DNA of 15,198 nucleotides from RUG563 sp964549135 (lineage in GTDB: Bacteria > Bacillota > Clostridia > Christensenellales > Aristaeellaceae), in assembly GCA_964549135.1 (NCBI GenBank), contig CAZJUJ010000063.1, positions 1 to 15,198 of the forward strand. Direction: 5' to 3'. Numbering within the stretch: the first letter of the stretch is position 1; each line of letters opens with the position of its first letter. Made by a program: the position numbers and the translations under genes. The notes beneath the pieces were generated by a model. That model saw nothing but the letters and a program-made list of their open reading frames with translations, was not told where the DNA came from and ran no database searches. Shown here piece by piece: positions 13,658 to 15,198 of this stretch.

Positions 13658-14031
13658 AGTCTTTGGCTGAACTGGAAGCCATCCGTCAGAAGACGCTCAG
13701 CCGCATCAACCTGCGCAAGGAAGATGAAAACGAAGTGATCCGCGTTGTGGTCGGCATGGCCACCTGCGGCATTGCTGCCGGCGCCCGTCCCGTTATGCTG
13801 GCCTTTATGGATGAGGTTGGCAAGCGTTCCCTGAATCATGTCACCGTGTCCCAGACCGGCTGCGTCGGCATGTGCCGTCTTGAGCCCATGGTGGATGTGT
13901 TTGTTCCCGGCAAGGAAAAGGTCACCTATGTTCATATGACCCCTGAAAAGGTGGCCCGTGTTGTGGCTGAACACATCGTCAATGGCCGCGTAGTGGAAGA
14001 ATTCACCATCGGCGCTGCCGAGGATCAATAA
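13654..14031 (+). CDS. hndB: HndB-like thioredoxin-fold [2Fe-2S] ferredoxin subunit
   Basis: This 125-residue ferredoxin-like subunit probably relays electrons within the NADH-linked hydrogenase complex. It shows the family pattern VGMATCGIAAGARP (C38) and TGCVGMC (C70, C74), and the late VTYVHMTPEKVARVVAEH region. Only three of the four usual thioredoxin-like ferredoxin cysteines are visible, which I recall as common in HndB proteins. GGAGG precedes the ATG at 13654, which overlaps the stop of the ATPase gene as ATGA. The longer frame from 13597 would run inside the ATPase gene and is rejected. The next gene follows after 28 nt. Confidence 0.9.
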   Translation: MKSLAELEAIRQKTLSRINLRKEDENEVIRVVVGMATCGIAAGARPVMLAFMDEVGKRSLNHVTVSQTGCVGMCRLEPMVDVFVPGKEKVTYVHMTPEKVARVVAEHIVNGRVVEEFTIGAAEDQ

Positions 14032-14059
14032 GCTGACCGCTATTTAGGAGGAATTGCCC

Positions 14060-15198
14060 ATGGATATCTATCGCGCACATGTGCTCTGCTGCGGCGGTAC
14101 CGGCTGTACTTCTTCCGGTTCTGCGCAGATCATTGAGCGCTTTGAAGAGAAAATCAAGGAAGCCGGTCTGGAAAAGGAAGTCAAGGTTATCCGCACCGGC
14201 TGCTTCGGCCTTTGCGAGGCCGGCCCCGTTGTTATCGTTTACCCCGAAGGCACCTTCTACTCCCGCATTAAGGTAGAAGATGTGGACGAAATCGTCTCCG
14301 AGCATCTGCTCAAGGGCCGCAAGGTGCAGCATCTGGTCTATTCCGATCATGCCACCCATGAGCAGAACGCCAATAAGGGCCTCAACGACATCAATTTCTA
14401 TAAGCATCAGCATCGTCTTGCCCTGCGCAACTGCGGCGTGATCGATCCTGAAAACATTGATGAATATCTGGCCTTTGACGGCTACAAGGCCCTGGAAAAG
14501 GCCCTGACCAAGATGACCCGGGAAGAGGTTATCGATGAGATCCTCAAGTCCGGCCTGCGCGGCCGCGGCGGCGGCGGCTTCCCCACCGGCCTCAAGTGGA
14601 AGTTTACCTATAATTCCCAGGCCGATCAGAAGTATGTCGCCTGCAACGCCGACGAGGGCGACCCCGGTGCTTTCATGGATCGCTCCATCCTGGAGGGCGA
14701 CCCCCATGCCGTGATTGAGGCCATGGCCATCGCCGGTTACGCCATCGGCGCTTCCGAGGGCTATGTGTATGTCCGCGCCGAATATCCCATCGCCGTCAAG
14801 CGCCTGCAGATCGCCATCGATCAGGCCAAGGAATACGGCCTGCTGGGCGAAAATATCTTCGGCACCGGCTTCAAATTCAATATGTTCATCCGTCTGGGCG
14901 CGGGCGCTTTCGTCTGCGGCGAAGAAACCGCGCTGATGCGCTCCATCGAGGGCAAGCGCGGCGAGCCGACTCCCCGTCCTCCCTTCCCCGCTGTCAAGGG
15001 CCTCTTTGCCAAGCCCACCATGCTCAATAACGTGGAAACCTATGCCAACGTGCCCCAGATCATCCTCAACGGCGCCGATTGGTTTGCTTCCATGGGTACC
15101 GAAAAGAGCAAGGGCACCAAGGTATTCGCTCTGGGCGGCAAGATCAACAACACCGGCCTGGTGGAAGTGCCCATGGGCACCCCCCTGCGCACCATCAT
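14060..15198 (+). CDS. hndC: NuoF-like NADH-binding flavoprotein subunit (HndC/HydB type), cut by the window end
   Basis: This is the NADH- and FMN-binding subunit of an electron-bifurcating [FeFe]-hydrogenase-type complex. The frame is open for 379 codons to the right edge; full proteins of this type are around 600 residues, so the C-terminal iron-sulfur regions are missing. The N-terminal thioredoxin-like [2Fe-2S] domain has CGGTGC (C11, C16) and TGCFGLC (C48, C52). The NuoF core shows FMN-binding GLRGRGGGGFPTGLKW (165-180), NADH-site ADEGDPGAF (197-205) and GAGAFVCGEET (280-290). AGGAGG lies 7 nt before the ATG. The catalytic H-cluster subunit would be expected downstream, but formate dehydrogenase operons also use this module, so the partner is not certain. 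Confidence 0.95.
   Translation, partial: MDIYRAHVLCCGGTGCTSSGSAQIIERFEEKIKEAGLEKEVKVIRTGCFGLCEAGPVVIVYPEGTFYSRIKVEDVDEIVSEHLLKGRKVQHLVYSDHATHEQNANKGLNDINFYKHQHRLALRNCGVIDPENIDEYLAFDGYKALEKALTKMTREEVIDEILKSGLRGRGGGGFPTGLKWKFTYNSQADQKYVACNADEGDPGAFMDRSILEGDPHAVIEAMAIAGYAIGASEGYVYVRAEYPIAVKRLQIAIDQAKEYGLLGENIFGTGFKFNMFIRLGAGAFVCGEETALMRSIEGKRGEPTPRPPFPAVKGLFAKPTMLNNVETYANVPQIILNGADWFASMGTEKSKGTKVFALGGKINNTGLVEVPMGTPLRTI

Noticed and set aside
14003..14707. 234-codon minus-strand frame at the right end
   Set aside because: It is antisense to hndC, which has clear cofactor motifs in the plus frame.

Overview
This looks like the chromosome of a GC-rich Bacillota bacterium, probably an anaerobic Clostridia member. 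The signs are strong AGGAGG ribosome-binding sites, consensus TTGACA/TATAAT promoters, an amino-acid-fermentation dehydrogenase and the start of an NADH-linked [FeFe]-hydrogenase operon. A run of exactly 100 Ns at 615-714 lies inside a tandem repeat. This suggests a draft or metagenome-assembled scaffold with a placeholder gap. No phage, transposase or CRISPR element is visible.

Layout, left to right. (1) 52-394: two adjacent serine tRNAs (GCU and UGA anticodons) on the minus strand, with a consensus promoter and an intrinsic terminator. (2) 395-1434: about 1 kb without a convincing gene. It holds a 103-bp tandem repeat interrupted by the N gap and the terminator region of the next gene. (3) 1435-2481 (-): a 2,4-diaminopentanoate dehydrogenase-like gene, divergent from (4) 2618-4431 (+), a secreted metallo-beta-lactamase-fold protein with a lamin-tail-like C-terminus that appears to start at CTG, followed by a Cys/Pro-rich protein of unknown function. 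(5) 4564-4734 (-): a 56-residue Cys-rich membrane protein behind a consensus promoter and a DtxR-like palindrome, which suggests iron control. (6) 5049-7734 (-): a CbbX/SpoVK-type AAA+ ATPase overlapping a sugar-isomerase-like TIM barrel, then an SGNH/GDSL hydrolase broken by a one-base frameshift. (7) 7850-12239 (-): an ABC-F ATPase, a DUF6483-like protein, SecG and a MATE transporter. (8) 12617 to the right edge (+): hndA (NuoE-like), a histidine-kinase-type ATPase, hndB (ferredoxin-like) and hndC (NuoF-like, cut by the window end).

Functional links. The four genes at the right end form a tight operon of the electron-bifurcating hydrogenase type. They would move electrons between NADH, ferredoxin and H2, and the catalytic hydrogenase subunit is expected just beyond the window. 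The ABC-F gene overlaps the DUF6483-like gene by 4 bases. No promoter of their own is evident, so both may depend on read-through past the secG hairpin. The isomerase-like and AAA+ genes overlap by 38 bases and must be co-transcribed. The rest is mostly single-gene units bounded by clear promoters and terminators.

The items most worth a second look are the repeat array, the CTG-initiated secreted protein, the small putatively iron-regulated Cys-rich gene, the frameshifted hydrolase and the Cys/Pro-rich protein. I saw nothing that clearly amounts to a wholly new system.
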